This document shows positions 6,647-14,568 of a DNA stretch of 21,585 nucleotides, piece by piece. Position 1 is the stretch's first letter, and each line of letters begins with the position of its first letter. Where the stretch lies: contig CABSMC010000041.1 of NCBI GenBank assembly GCA_902478715.1, positions 1-21,585 of the forward strand. The letters are read 5' to 3'. A model generated the notes under the pieces. That model worked only from the letters and a program-made list of their open reading frames with translations. It searched no databases and was not told where the DNA came from. The translations under genes and the position numbers were made by a program. Origin of the DNA: an uncultured Adlercreutzia sp. (GTDB taxonomy: Bacteria > Actinomycetota > Coriobacteriia > Coriobacteriales > Eggerthellaceae).

Positions 6647-7909
6647 ATGGCCAAACGGCGCATTGCGGTACTCGGCTCTACGGGATCCATCGGTACCCAG
6701 ACCCTCGATGTCGTGCGTCAGCACGGCGATAAGCTGGAGATCGTCGGTCTTGCGGTGAACAGCTCCTTGGATGTCCTGCTCGCTCAAGCCCGGGAATTCG
6801 GCGTGCGCCATCTGGCGGTGGGGAATGCCGCTTTGGCGAACGACCCCCGTTGCGATGAGGCGCGGGCCCTCGTGCGGTCGCTGGCCGTTCCCGAGGGCCA
6901 GGAGGACGCGGAGGCGAGCTTCGGCGTGGGCTCCGAAGCCGTCGTGGCTCTCACCCAACTGCCCGAGGTGGATGTCGTCGTGAACGCCCTGGTAGGAGCA
7001 GCTGGCTTGGAGGCGAGCTATGCGACGCTGAAGGCAGGCAAGGTGCTCGCTTTGGCCAATAAGGAGTCGCTTGTGGTGGGTGGCGACCTCATTATGCCGC
7101 TGGCAGCAGCGGTGGATGCGGATCGTCGGGCCTCCGGCGTAGCTCCGGCGACAGGGCCGGCAGGCGCGCTCATGCCCATCGATTCGGAGCATGGAGCCAT
7201 CTACCAATGTCTGCTCGGAGAGAACCCGCGCGAGGTCTCGAAGCTGTGGGTGACGGCTTCGGGCGGCCCGTTCCGAGGCAAGACGATCGCCGACCTGGAG
7301 GCGGTCACGCCAGCTCAGGCACTGGCCCATCCCACCTGGAACATGGGGGCGAAGATCTCCATCGATTCTTCGACGCTGATGAACAAGGGGCTCGAAGTCA
7401 TCGAGGCGCACCACTTGTTCGCGATGCCCTACGATCAGATCGAGGTGGTAGTGCAGCCCCAGAGTGCCATCCATTCGATGGTGGAGTTTACCGATGGGTC
7501 GGTTCTGGCTCATTTGGGTACGACCGATATGCGCATTCCCATTCAATTTGTTCTCTCCTATCCCGAGCGGTGGGAGGCTCCCGTGAAACCGCTCGATTTT
7601 CGGACGTTGGGCTCGCTGGAATTTGCGGCGCCCGATGTGGATACGTTCCGCTGTCTTTCTCTGGCTCGTCATGCAGGTGAGGTGGGGGGCACGCTGCCCG
7701 CCGTCATGAATGCCGCCAACGAAGTGGCGGTGGCGGCATTTCTCGCCGAGCAGATCGGCTACCTCGATATTGCCCGCTGCGTCGAAGTGACCATGGACGC
7801 CCACGAAGGGGCAGGCGTCCAAGTCGTGGAGAGCCTCGAGCAGCTGAAGGCCGTCGACGCATGGGCTCGCGCCTTCGCGAGCGAGTGGGCCCGGGGGCGG
7901 CGGAGTTAG
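6647..7909 (+). CDS. dxr: 1-deoxy-D-xylulose 5-phosphate reductoisomerase
   Basis: DXR converts DXP to MEP with NADPH, the first committed step of the non-mevalonate isoprenoid pathway; ispG downstream is a later step. The 420 residues begin with the NADPH loop GSTGSIG (10-16). ALANKESLVVGG follows at 135-146. The metal ligands are Asp179 and Glu181 in PIDSEH and Glu250 in NKGLEVIEAHH. WVTASGGPFRG (201-211) and HPTWNMGAKISIDSS (228-242) are typical. An Ala/Gly-rich insert at 153-176 precedes the PIDSEH strand. AAAGGGG lies eight bases upstream of the ATG at 6647; the in-frame GTG at 6632 has no such site. In many relatives rseP would follow directly; here a convergent adhesin gene ends 22 bp downstream. 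Confidence 0.96.
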   Translation: MAKRRIAVLGSTGSIGTQTLDVVRQHGDKLEIVGLAVNSSLDVLLAQAREFGVRHLAVGNAALANDPRCDEARALVRSLAVPEGQEDAEASFGVGSEAVVALTQLPEVDVVVNALVGAAGLEASYATLKAGKVLALANKESLVVGGDLIMPLAAAVDADRRASGVAPATGPAGALMPIDSEHGAIYQCLLGENPREVSKLWVTASGGPFRGKTIADLEAVTPAQALAHPTWNMGAKISIDSSTLMNKGLEVIEAHHLFAMPYDQIEVVVQPQSAIHSMVEFTDGSVLAHLGTTDMRIPIQFVLSYPERWEAPVKPLDFRTLGSLEFAAPDVDTFRCLSLARHAGEVGGTLPAVMNAANEVAVAAFLAEQIGYLDIARCVEVTMDAHEGAGVQVVESLEQLKAVDAWARAFASEWARGRRS

Positions 7910-7921
7910 CGGCGCCGCCCC
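7894..7921. terminator. GC-rich hairpin between dxr and the convergent adhesin gene
   Basis: GGGGCGGCG (7894-7902) pairs perfectly with CGCCGCCCC (7913-7921) around a 10-base loop that contains the dxr stop codon. There is no T-run on either side, so this is not a standard intrinsic terminator. It could still slow or stop transcription from both convergent genes. Confidence 0.35.
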
Positions 7922-7931
7922 GGAAGCGTTC

Positions 7932-10900
7932 TCAGCGGCGCTTGCGATAGGCGACGAAGGCAGCGCCGGCGCCGGCTACGGCGAGCAGGGCGACCAAACA
8001 AATCACCGTGAGGCTCTCGTCTCCCGTTTGAGCGAGGCGCGAGGTTTGGGCGACGCGCGTCGGCTCGGGCTCGTCGGCTTCGGGCTCTGCGGGCTTTTCC
8101 GGCTCGTCGTCGCCGGTCGGCGGCAGCGGCAGGTCTGGATAGGCGTAGGAGACGGTCTGCCCCTCATCCTCGATATCGGCGTGGAGGGCCACCTCGATGT
8201 CGTCGTGCAGCAGCGATTCGAAGACCACGAGGCTCACGCCATCCAAGTTGGCGCCGGGAATGGTGATCTCGACGTCCACCGTGCCCGAGGATTCCTCGGG
8301 GATGAACCGGTGGCTTACCATGACCACTTTACCCTCCACGAGCCACGGGGCGTTTTCCTCTTTGTTCATGAGCACGGCGGACAGCTCGTACTCCTTGCCG
8401 GGGGTCAATCCCTGGTAGCTGACGGTGTCGATGATGGTGACCTCTTCGGCTGGCACGCCTTCGTGAGTGCCGGTGGCGGCGTCGACGGCCGTTGTGCCGA
8501 TGGCGATAGGGCTTACGGCGATGGTCTGCTTGCGGTCGGCGAGATCGCGGTGCGAGGTTACTTCGACGCCATCTTGCAGAAGCGTCTCGAAGACGACGAG
8601 GTTGGTGTCCTCGGTGATCGCCGAGGCGTCGAAGGCGAAGGTCACGTTCGCGTACCCGTTGTAATCCTCGGGAGTGAACTCAAGCTCGGCGGTGACTTCT
8701 TCCTCATTCACGAGGAACGGCTCTCCGGTGGCTTTGTCCATGAGGGTTCCCCGAAGCAGATAGGGCTCTTCGGGTTCTAGGCCAGAATAAGTGACTCGGT
8801 CGATGACGACGGCCTTGGTGTCGGCGCTGATCTGCGTGTCGTACAGATCGTCGGACAGACCGTCGTAGGCACTCGTGCGGATCGTGGGCTTGTCGGTGCC
8901 CGTGTTGTTGAGAGTGCCTAAGTCGACGACGAGCCCCTCATCGCTCTCGTCAACCACGATTTCATCGCGGATCATCTCGAAGATTGCGTTGGCCGGGCAT
9001 CGAAGCTCTTCCAGCTCGTACGTGTCAAAGGGCAGTGCGCCCAGTCCGTTGTCCGCAGCGACGGACGCCCCTTCGGCATTGAGCCCGAACCAGATCCCCG
9101 CTGTGGCATCGAGGGCCTCGGTGTCCAACGTAAGCGGCATCTGGAAGCTGCCGTCAGGAGCGGTGAACTGCGCGTCGTTGGCGTTCGTGTTCGCGTCGTG
9201 GGGATGGCCCGGGGTGGATTCCGTGGAAGCGAGCCCGTTCTTGTCCGTGACGAGGATGTGCCATTCGCCGGTTGTTTTCGAGGTGAGCTTGAAGGGGATG
9301 CCGGCCAGCTTCGCGGCGCCGTCGGCGCGCTTCATAAAGCGCAGATCGGTGCGGGCGACGCGGTCGGTGACGAGATCGCCATTCTGTTCCGCATCGAAGG
9401 TCTCGATGATCTCGCTATCGGTGTCGGCATCAGTGACATGGCGCACATGCACGGTCTCGTCGAGAAGATAGCCACGCGGCGCCTTCACTTCCTGGATGGC
9501 ATAGGTGCCGATGGGAAGCGCGATGCGACCGTTGGAGAGCTTGTAGAACGCATCGCCTGCCACCTTGTAGGGAAGCTCTTCAGTCGTTCCGTCGGCCAAA
9601 GTGTGCGTGAAGCTGCCCTCCGCCTCGTCGAGCAGGAAGGCGCCCTCGTCGTTGGTGCGCACGACCCAGCTTGCTTGCGGCTCGAGGGTCTTAAGGGCAT
9701 CCAGAGAAGCATTCTTTGTCGCATAATAATCGATGCGGAAGTGGGCATCGCCGAGGGTGGCGGCACCCTGCGCATGGTTCTGGCTGCTTTGCGCATCCTT
9801 TTTCTGGATAAGCAGAGAGAGGGGATTCAGCTTTGCCTTGTCACTGACGGCAGTGGTATTCACGCGGGTGACGGAACGATCGGTGACGGTCACGGCATAG
9901 GTTCGGCTATCCAGGGCATAGCCTTCCAGAGGGCGCTTGGTCTCGCGCACCCAATAGGAGCCGATGGGCACCTCGTCGATGCGCCCGTAGCCATCGGCAT
10001 CGCTGTTCAGGCTCGTGCGGATTTCGCGGACGAGCTTTGTGCAGGCCGAGTCCGCGTACACGCCATAGACGGCGCCCGCCAACGTGTAGCCGGGGTGCCC
10101 CAGCGTGACCTCGGGATAGCCCGACTGCTTGAGCAAGTCGATGGAGCCGCGCATGGGTTCATCGGCAAAGGATACTTGGCACACGACGCTCTCGTCGCTG
10201 GTTGCCTCCACGGTCGCCTTCTGGACGGCGCTGTTCAGGCGGAATCCGGGTGGGGCGAACAGTTCGCAGAAGTAATAGTCGCCGCCCTCGATGTCCTCGA
10301 CGACCGCGCTTCTGCCGTCCGCCCCGGTAACGAGGGTAAACGAAGCATTGGCCTGGGCCCAGGTGCGGGCCGCCTGCCAGCTTCCCCAGGCGCCCTTGGC
10401 AGCCTGCTCGGCCGCCGCTTCGGCGCTCGCACGAGTGGAGAAGGCACCGAACACCGCGTTGGCGAGCGAGTAATTCCCGTTGGCGTTGGAGATGGCGGGG
10501 TTGGCGGAGGTTTTCACGACCTGGGCGCGCCCGGTGTTGATGGGCTCCACCAGCAGGTAGCCGACAACGTCCTGGAACTCCTTGTTAGTGGCGGCAGATC
10601 GAGCATCGATTTTGTAGTAGAACTTGTACCATCCGTTGTACGCGGATTGCGAGCCGGTGTAGGTGCCCTTGTAAGTGATGTAGTTGTCGCCGTTGGGGTT
10701 GCTTGTCACGGCGCCGTAGCCGTTGGAAACGCCGGCGGTACCGCAGGTGGCTTGGGCCATGGCGCGGTTGGTGGGTGCGCTTCCCCCGCTGTAGTTGGTG
10801 TCCTTGTAGTCGTTGCCCGTGGTGAGGAAGCGAGCTCGGTAGTCGCTGCCGGTGCGCGAGGTGGCGAAGGGCGCATCGGCGCCGTTGCGGGCGGCGATCG

Positions 10901-11750
10901 TCTCGTAAAGGAACGCGTCCACGACGGCGTCGAAGCTGCTCGATGCGGTGTTCAGCACATAGTCGTTGAAGTTCGTTCCCTGGGAAACTCCGTTCACCCA
11001 GTGCTGAGAGGTGCCGAAGAAAGCGCCGAACCCATAGGAGCCTACCAGATCGCTGGGGAACCCATAGGCCTCCTGTTTGCGGGGCATGTCGACATCGAAG
11101 GTTTCGAGGCGCATATAGGGGTTGAGCGCGTAGTGCTTCTCGGCCTGGCCGGGGAAGGCGGCTGCGAAGGGGGCGATGCCGCCGGCCTCGGCGAGAATGT
11201 CGGGAATGTCCGAGGCGATGATCGTCGTCTCTTCGCCGACGGTGAGCTTTTGCGGGCTTGTGTCGAGGTCGGCGAGCACATAGCGCTCGTAGGCGGGATG
11301 AGCAGGCGACAACTCGAAGACGATGCCGAGGGTGTCCAGGGTATCCTCATAGGACTCGGGGATGCTCACGGTGCCCGCTGCGGCATCAAGAGAGCACTCC
11401 TCGGTAATGTCGCGCTGGCGGTCGCCGAAGGTGGCGTAGTGCTCGTACACGGCGAAGCCGAGCGTCTCGTCGAGACCGAGCGCTCCACCCTCGTCGACTG
11501 TGGCGACAATGCGCCCTTCTTGCAGGTTGTACGGCGCGGTGATGCTGGCGAAGTCGATGGTCTCGCCCGCAGAGTCTTTAAAGTGGAACATGACGGGCAC
11601 CCCCTCGGTTTCCGTGGCGACTGCCGAGGTCGCAGGGGCGCACATCGCGGGGATGAGGCCCACGAGCAGTAGGAAGGCAAGAACCATGTTGAAAAGGGCG
11701 CGGCCTCCTTGGAGGGGCGGGCGCGCGGGGACGGGATCGAGTGAATCCAC
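7932..11750 (-). CDS. Large cell-wall-anchored adhesin / pilin-like protein with SpaA and VaFE repeats and LAQTG sorting signal
   Basis: GTG at 11750 is chosen because AGAGAGGAG lies five bases upstream; it gives 1272 residues and a normal signal peptide. Hydrophobic core is at about 19-37, with likely cleavage after ATSAVA at 45. A unique N-terminal region of about 360 residues follows. Next come about four SpaA/Cna_B-type domains, with probable isopeptide Lys near 413, 541, 650 and 807 and matching Glu in turns such as WVRETKRPLEGY (Glu603) and AIQEVKAPRGYL (Glu754). Two VaFE repeats follow at about 953-1077 and 1081-1202 (LVVFETLLQDG, LVVFESLLHDD). A Pro/Glu spacer leads to LAQTG (1239-1243), a membrane segment and a KRR tail. 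LAxTG motifs are typical class E sortase substrates in high-GC Gram-positives. Such proteins form covalently locked stalks for host or cell contact; the ligand is unknown. It stands alone, antisense to the surrounding operon, with no sortase gene nearby. Confidence 0.9.
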   Translation of the reverse strand: MDSLDPVPARPPLQGGRALFNMVLAFLLLVGLIPAMCAPATSAVATETEGVPVMFHFKDSAGETIDFASITAPYNLQEGRIVATVDEGGALGLDETLGFAVYEHYATFGDRQRDITEECSLDAAAGTVSIPESYEDTLDTLGIVFELSPAHPAYERYVLADLDTSPQKLTVGEETTIIASDIPDILAEAGGIAPFAAAFPGQAEKHYALNPYMRLETFDVDMPRKQEAYGFPSDLVGSYGFGAFFGTSQHWVNGVSQGTNFNDYVLNTASSSFDAVVDAFLYETIAARNGADAPFATSRTGSDYRARFLTTGNDYKDTNYSGGSAPTNRAMAQATCGTAGVSNGYGAVTSNPNGDNYITYKGTYTGSQSAYNGWYKFYYKIDARSAATNKEFQDVVGYLLVEPINTGRAQVVKTSANPAISNANGNYSLANAVFGAFSTRASAEAAAEQAAKGAWGSWQAARTWAQANASFTLVTGADGRSAVVEDIEGGDYYFCELFAPPGFRLNSAVQKATVEATSDESVVCQVSFADEPMRGSIDLLKQSGYPEVTLGHPGYTLAGAVYGVYADSACTKLVREIRTSLNSDADGYGRIDEVPIGSYWVRETKRPLEGYALDSRTYAVTVTDRSVTRVNTTAVSDKAKLNPLSLLIQKKDAQSSQNHAQGAATLGDAHFRIDYYATKNASLDALKTLEPQASWVVRTNDEGAFLLDEAEGSFTHTLADGTTEELPYKVAGDAFYKLSNGRIALPIGTYAIQEVKAPRGYLLDETVHVRHVTDADTDSEIIETFDAEQNGDLVTDRVARTDLRFMKRADGAAKLAGIPFKLTSKTTGEWHILVTDKNGLASTESTPGHPHDANTNANDAQFTAPDGSFQMPLTLDTEALDATAGIWFGLNAEGASVAADNGLGALPFDTYELEELRCPANAIFEMIRDEIVVDESDEGLVVDLGTLNNTGTDKPTIRTSAYDGLSDDLYDTQISADTKAVVIDRVTYSGLEPEEPYLLRGTLMDKATGEPFLVNEEEVTAELEFTPEDYNGYANVTFAFDASAITEDTNLVVFETLLQDGVEVTSHRDLADRKQTIAVSPIAIGTTAVDAATGTHEGVPAEEVTIIDTVSYQGLTPGKEYELSAVLMNKEENAPWLVEGKVVMVSHRFIPEESSGTVDVEITIPGANLDGVSLVVFESLLHDDIEVALHADIEDEGQTVSYAYPDLPLPPTGDDEPEKPAEPEADEPEPTRVAQTSRLAQTGDESLTVICLVALLAVAGAGAAFVAYRKRR

Positions 11751-11894
11751 GGTGACTCCTCTCTGCGCGGCCACGTGTCCGCGCTGCTCGGTTGACGAAA
11801 GGGGGTCAGGCGTGGGGCGCAATCGTGACGTCCGTGTCTCGAAGGAATGCGGGCTGGAAGGTTTGGCGTACGGCGCCCGATGCCTGACGCCGAT

Positions 11895-11934
11895 AACCTT
11901 ACGAGAGCCGAACCGTAGAAATGACGCGGGAATG
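11895..11934 (-). promoter_or_regulatory. 40-bp shared upstream element, copy B (before adhesin gene)
   Basis: Read on the minus strand, this aligns without gaps to plus-strand 1201-1240, with 32 of 40 positions identical including the first 17. TAAGGT here stands where copy A has TAGGCT, each 17 bp after TCATTT, so it could be a -10-like element with an unusual -35. It lies 144 bp upstream of the adhesin GTG, implying a leader of about 135 bases if it is the promoter. Confidence 0.5.
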
Positions 11935-12222
11935 TCTCGGTTCATTCCCTCCCTCGACCGTGCGGGAGTCGCATTTTTTTGCGACGGAAAAGCGGTCGGC
12001 GCGAGGAGCCAAAAGGGACTTCGACGGGTCTTCAGTAAGAAAAGGACGGGACTTCAAGGCACTCGATTCTCAAGTGACGGCGGCAAAGGCGCGTGCTTCG
12101 CGCTCGCCGAGACGGCAGTCAAAGCGGCGGGCGCAGCCGACAGATTCGGCGCACGTCCCTCCGAAACCATGGAGGGATCGTAGCCAGCTTGTAGTTATTT
12201 TCCGAGACGGCTCTCCAAGGGA

Positions 12223-12250
12223 AAGACAAAGGGTGCCCGCTTTCTATAAT
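12223..12250 (+). promoter_or_regulatory. Promoter for rseP
   Basis: TATAAT at 12245-12250 is a perfect -10, with AAGACA (12223-12228, four of six matches to TTGACA) 16 bp upstream. It lies 62 bases before the rseP start. The adhesin gene cuts rseP off from dxr transcription, so a private promoter is expected. Confidence 0.7.
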
Positions 12251-12265
12251 GACCAGCGACACCCG

Positions 12266-12287
12266 TTCCTGCCCTGCGAGGCAGGAA
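12266..12287 (+). promoter_or_regulatory. Hairpin in the rseP 5' leader
   Basis: TTCCTGCC (12266-12273) and GGCAGGAA (12280-12287) form a perfect 8-bp stem with a six-base loop. It would start roughly ten bases into the transcript and ends 14 bases before the AAGGAGA ribosome site. It could protect the mRNA end or affect translation; no T-run follows, so it is not a terminator. Confidence 0.45.
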
Positions 12288-12312
12288 ATCTCTCATATAT
12301 AAGGAGACATCT

Positions 12313-13422
12313 GTGGACATCCTCATCATGATCGTCTGCGCTGTTATCAGCATCGGCTTCCTCGTGTTCATCCACGAGGGCGGCCACTACCTGGCCGCTC
12401 GGGCCTTCGGCGTGCGCGTGACCGAGTTCATGCTGGGCCTGCCCGGCCCCTCCATTGGCTTCACGAAGGGCGAAACCCGCTATGGCGTCACGGCCGTGCC
12501 CCTCGGCGGCTACGCGAAGGTGTGCGGCATGGAGGCCGGCCCTTTGCAGCCGCACCTGCAGGAGGTGCTCACGTCGCTTTACCGCCGCGGCACCGCCAAC
12601 ATGGAGGACGTGGCCCGCGACTGCGGCATCAGCGACGATGAAGCGTACAACGCCCTGGAAGAGCTGGTGGAATGGGGCAGCGTCATCGGTCCCGCCAAGG
12701 CCGATCAGTACAACACTTATCGCGCCCCGCGCGTCGCGCCCACCAAGCGCGCTCTGAAGAAGGCAGCCGCGGCGGGGCTGCCGGCGCCCGTCTCCTACGA
12801 GCTGGGCCAAGCTCGCGAAGTGGCTGACCCCCATGCGCTTTACGAGTCCGAGTACCGCCAGCAGTACCGCTCGCTTCCCTTCTGGAAGCGCTCGGTCATC
12901 CTTTTGGCGGGCATTTTCATGAACCTGCTGTTCGCCATGCTCGTGTTCATTATCGTGTTCTCGATCATCGGTTTTCAGGTGCAGCATCCTGAAACGGGCG
13001 AGATCACGACTATTCACGCATCGGTGCTGCAGGCGCTGCAGGCCGGCTTCATGTACATCGGCATGGTGATTCAGGCGGTCGCGGGCCTGTTCAACCCGGC
13101 CACGGCGGCTCAGACGGTGTCCGATTCCACCTCCATCGTCGGCATCGCCGTCATGTCGAAGGACTACTTCCAGGCGGGCCTCGTGGAGGCGCTGGAGTTC
13201 ATGGCTATGATCTCGGTGTCTCTTGGCATCATGAACCTGCTGCCCATCCCGCCGCTGGATGGCGGCCGCTTCGTGGTGGAAATCTTCCAGAAGGGTACCC
13301 GCAAGACGGTGTCTCAGAAGGCCATGAACTATATGTCGCTCGCCGGCATGGCCCTGTTCCTCGGCTTCTTCGTCATCATGCTGAACCAGGACATCCAGCG
13401 GTTCGTCTTTGGGAATTGGTAG
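12313..13422 (+). CDS. rseP: Site-2 (RseP/RasP-like) M50 membrane metalloprotease lacking PDZ, with winged-helix-like insert
   Basis: Intramembrane zinc protease of family M50B, which cuts membrane-bound anti-sigma factors or signal-peptide remnants. HEGGH (21-25) in the first membrane segment is the zinc site. NLLPIPPLDGG (308-318) carries the third ligand, Asp316. GVTAVPLGGYAKV (58-70) is the conserved membrane-edge loop, and WKRSVILLAGIFMNLLFA (191-208) is the second core segment. Two features are odd. Residues 82-137 (QEVLTSLYRRGTANMEDVAR, then ISDDEAYNALEELVEWGSV) read like a winged-helix domain set in the loop before that second segment. The PDZ domain normally found after it is absent, leaving only about 25 residues. 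GTG at 12313 is the start, with AAGGAGA six bases upstream. The protease call is firm; the insert is my reading of the sequence pattern. The usual partners dxr, uppS, cdsA, ispG and proS surround it. Confidence 0.92.
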   Translation: MDILIMIVCAVISIGFLVFIHEGGHYLAARAFGVRVTEFMLGLPGPSIGFTKGETRYGVTAVPLGGYAKVCGMEAGPLQPHLQEVLTSLYRRGTANMEDVARDCGISDDEAYNALEELVEWGSVIGPAKADQYNTYRAPRVAPTKRALKKAAAAGLPAPVSYELGQAREVADPHALYESEYRQQYRSLPFWKRSVILLAGIFMNLLFAMLVFIIVFSIIGFQVQHPETGEITTIHASVLQALQAGFMYIGMVIQAVAGLFNPATAAQTVSDSTSIVGIAVMSKDYFQAGLVEALEFMAMISVSLGIMNLLPIPPLDGGRFVVEIFQKGTRKTVSQKAMNYMSLAGMALFLGFFVIMLNQDIQRFVFGNW

Positions 13423-13444
13423 GCTTTGCCGCATGCGGCTGCAT

Positions 13445-13533
13445 GGATGAAGCACGGGGACAGCCCATGGGTCGTTCCCGGCTTTATAATAGGGCAACTC
13501 ATCTCGTTCTAAGGAAAGTCTATGTCTGAGATT
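13445..13533 (+). repeat. Left copy of ~85-bp diverged direct repeat (promoter, dyad, RBS, start codon)
   Basis: This block aligns with 17427-17511 in front of ispG. Shared pieces in the same order are GGATGA, GGGGAC, CATGG, TCGT, GCT then TATAAT, CGTTCTAAGGAA, CTATG and CTGAGA, with a few single-base and short indels between them. The two copies lie almost 4 kb apart and bracket the nuclease/lipoprotein cassette. The simplest reading is that the ispG leader was duplicated, or used as the join, when the cassette entered. Confidence 0.65.
13457..13490 (+). promoter_or_regulatory. Promoter with upstream dyad for the DUF1016 gene
   Basis: TATAAT at 13485-13490 is a perfect -10. No standard -35 is present. 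That position is filled by an imperfect dyad centred on the perfect palindrome CCCATGGG (13464-13471), with outer arms GGGAC and GTTCC. The same arrangement precedes ispG, which suggests a common DNA-binding regulator. Confidence 0.55.
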
Positions 13534-14568
13534 GCAGCGCAGGACGGCGAGCTCTTTTCGGAGATTTCGCGACTCATCCGCGAGAGCCACAATCGTGTTT
13601 CCACCGCCGTCAACGCCGAGATGACCGAGCTGTACTGGCAGGTGGGAAATGCCATCAATCAGAAGATGCTTGGCGGAGAACGTGCTGAATATGGGGCTGA
13701 TGTGGTAAAAAATCTATCAACAAGGCTGACCGAAGTCTATGGACGTGGGTGGAGCGCTCAGCACTTACGCCACTGCATGCGCCTTGCGAAAGTGTTTCAC
13801 CATGATGAGAAATTCTACGCACTGCGTAGAGAATTGAGTTGGACATGCATGAGGACGCTTTCCTATATAGAAAACCCTGTTGAGCGGGATTTCTATGCGG
13901 AAATGTGCAAACTGAACCATTGGAGCTCACGCACGCTGAATGGTCGTATCAAGTCTATGCTCTTTGAGCGTACGGCCATCAGCAAGAAGCCCGAGAAAAC
14001 CATCGAGAACGACTTGGCGCAGCTACGAGAAACGGGTGAAGTTTCAGAGGAGTTGGTTTTTCGCGACCCCTATCTTCTCGACTATCTCGGTTTGCGCGAC
14101 AGTTATTCGGAGCGCGATTTGGAAACGGCCATTGTTGCCGAGTTGCAGCAGTTCATCACGGAGCTGGGAAATGATTTCGCATTCCTCGATCGGCAGAAGC
14201 GCATCACCATCGATGGCGAGGATTACTATCTTGATCTCTTGTTCTTCCATCGGCGTCTGCACCGGCTCGTTGCTATCGAATTGAAGCTTGGGAAATTCGA
14301 GGCTGCATATAAGGGACAGATGGAGCTATATCTTCGCTGGCTAGAGAAACACGAGAGAGTAGAAGGTGAGAATACGCCTATCGGTTTGATTCTCTGCTCG
14401 GGCAAGAATGATGAGCATATCGAGCTGATGGGTCTCGATGAGGGGAGCATTCGCGTTGCGGAGTATCTGACGCAGCTACCCGAACGAAAGCTGCTAGAAG
14501 AGAAGCTGCGCCTCTCCATCGAGCGAGCACGACAAAGAATAAGTGCGGCGAATATCGAGCAGGGGTAA
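13522..14568 (+). CDS. DUF1016 / YhcG-family PD-(D/E)XK nuclease
   Basis: This 348-residue protein has the two-part layout of the YhcG (DUF1016) family. The helical N-terminal domain (about 10-150, with the MTELYWQVGNAINQ and GRGWSAQHLRHCMRLAKVF blocks) is thought to bind DNA or partners. The C-terminal nuclease domain is about 165-325. Catalytic candidates are Asp238 in YYLDLLFFH, Glu253 and Lys255 in AIELKLGKF, and Gln266 in YKGQMELYL. The family is often found near restriction-modification and other defence loci; no such partner is visible here. The start at 13522 has AAGGAAA five bases upstream. Its leader and first codons copy those of ispG. The stop is followed by a 330-bp non-coding stretch, so it is probably transcribed alone. 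Confidence 0.9.
   Translation: MSEIAAQDGELFSEISRLIRESHNRVSTAVNAEMTELYWQVGNAINQKMLGGERAEYGADVVKNLSTRLTEVYGRGWSAQHLRHCMRLAKVFHHDEKFYALRRELSWTCMRTLSYIENPVERDFYAEMCKLNHWSSRTLNGRIKSMLFERTAISKKPEKTIENDLAQLRETGEVSEELVFRDPYLLDYLGLRDSYSERDLETAIVAELQQFITELGNDFAFLDRQKRITIDGEDYYLDLLFFHRRLHRLVAIELKLGKFEAAYKGQMELYLRWLEKHERVEGENTPIGLILCSGKNDEHIELMGLDEGSIRVAEYLTQLPERKLLEEKLRLSIERARQRISAANIEQG

Larger units (their letters stand above)
11751..12312. other. Divergent intergenic region between adhesin and rseP
   Basis: This 562-bp stretch has no convincing gene; the open frames crossing it start and stop in neighbouring genes or have improbable composition. It holds the adhesin RBS (11756-11764), the shared 40-bp element on the minus strand (11895-11934) and the rseP promoter with its leader hairpin. 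Two other hairpins are present: GTCGCA/TGCGAC (11968-11985) around a T6 loop, and TCCCTCC/GGAGGGA (12156-12177). The middle (about 11990-12150) shows no further structure. Confidence 0.7.

Noticed and set aside
5975..7822. Minus-strand open frame of 615 codons over cdsA-dxr
   Set aside because: Antisense shadow of two clearly identified enzymes.
9198..11672. Plus-strand open frame of 824 codons opposite the adhesin gene
   Set aside because: It is a shadow of the high-GC adhesin gene. It has no domain, no good ribosome site, and the minus-strand gene has signal peptide, repeats and sorting signal.
11751..11945. Longer adhesin start (ATG at 11945) adding 65 residues
   Set aside because: The extra residues are basic and would bury the signal peptide; the GTG at 11750 has a near-perfect ribosome site. 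The extension also covers the shared upstream element.
11921..12331. 136-codon plus-strand frame between the adhesin and rseP genes
   Set aside because: It runs through the rseP promoter, leader hairpin and start codon, has no ribosome site and low-complexity Arg/Ser content.
12244..13590. Minus-strand open frame of 448 codons over rseP
   Set aside because: Antisense shadow; the plus-strand frame has all M50 protease motifs.
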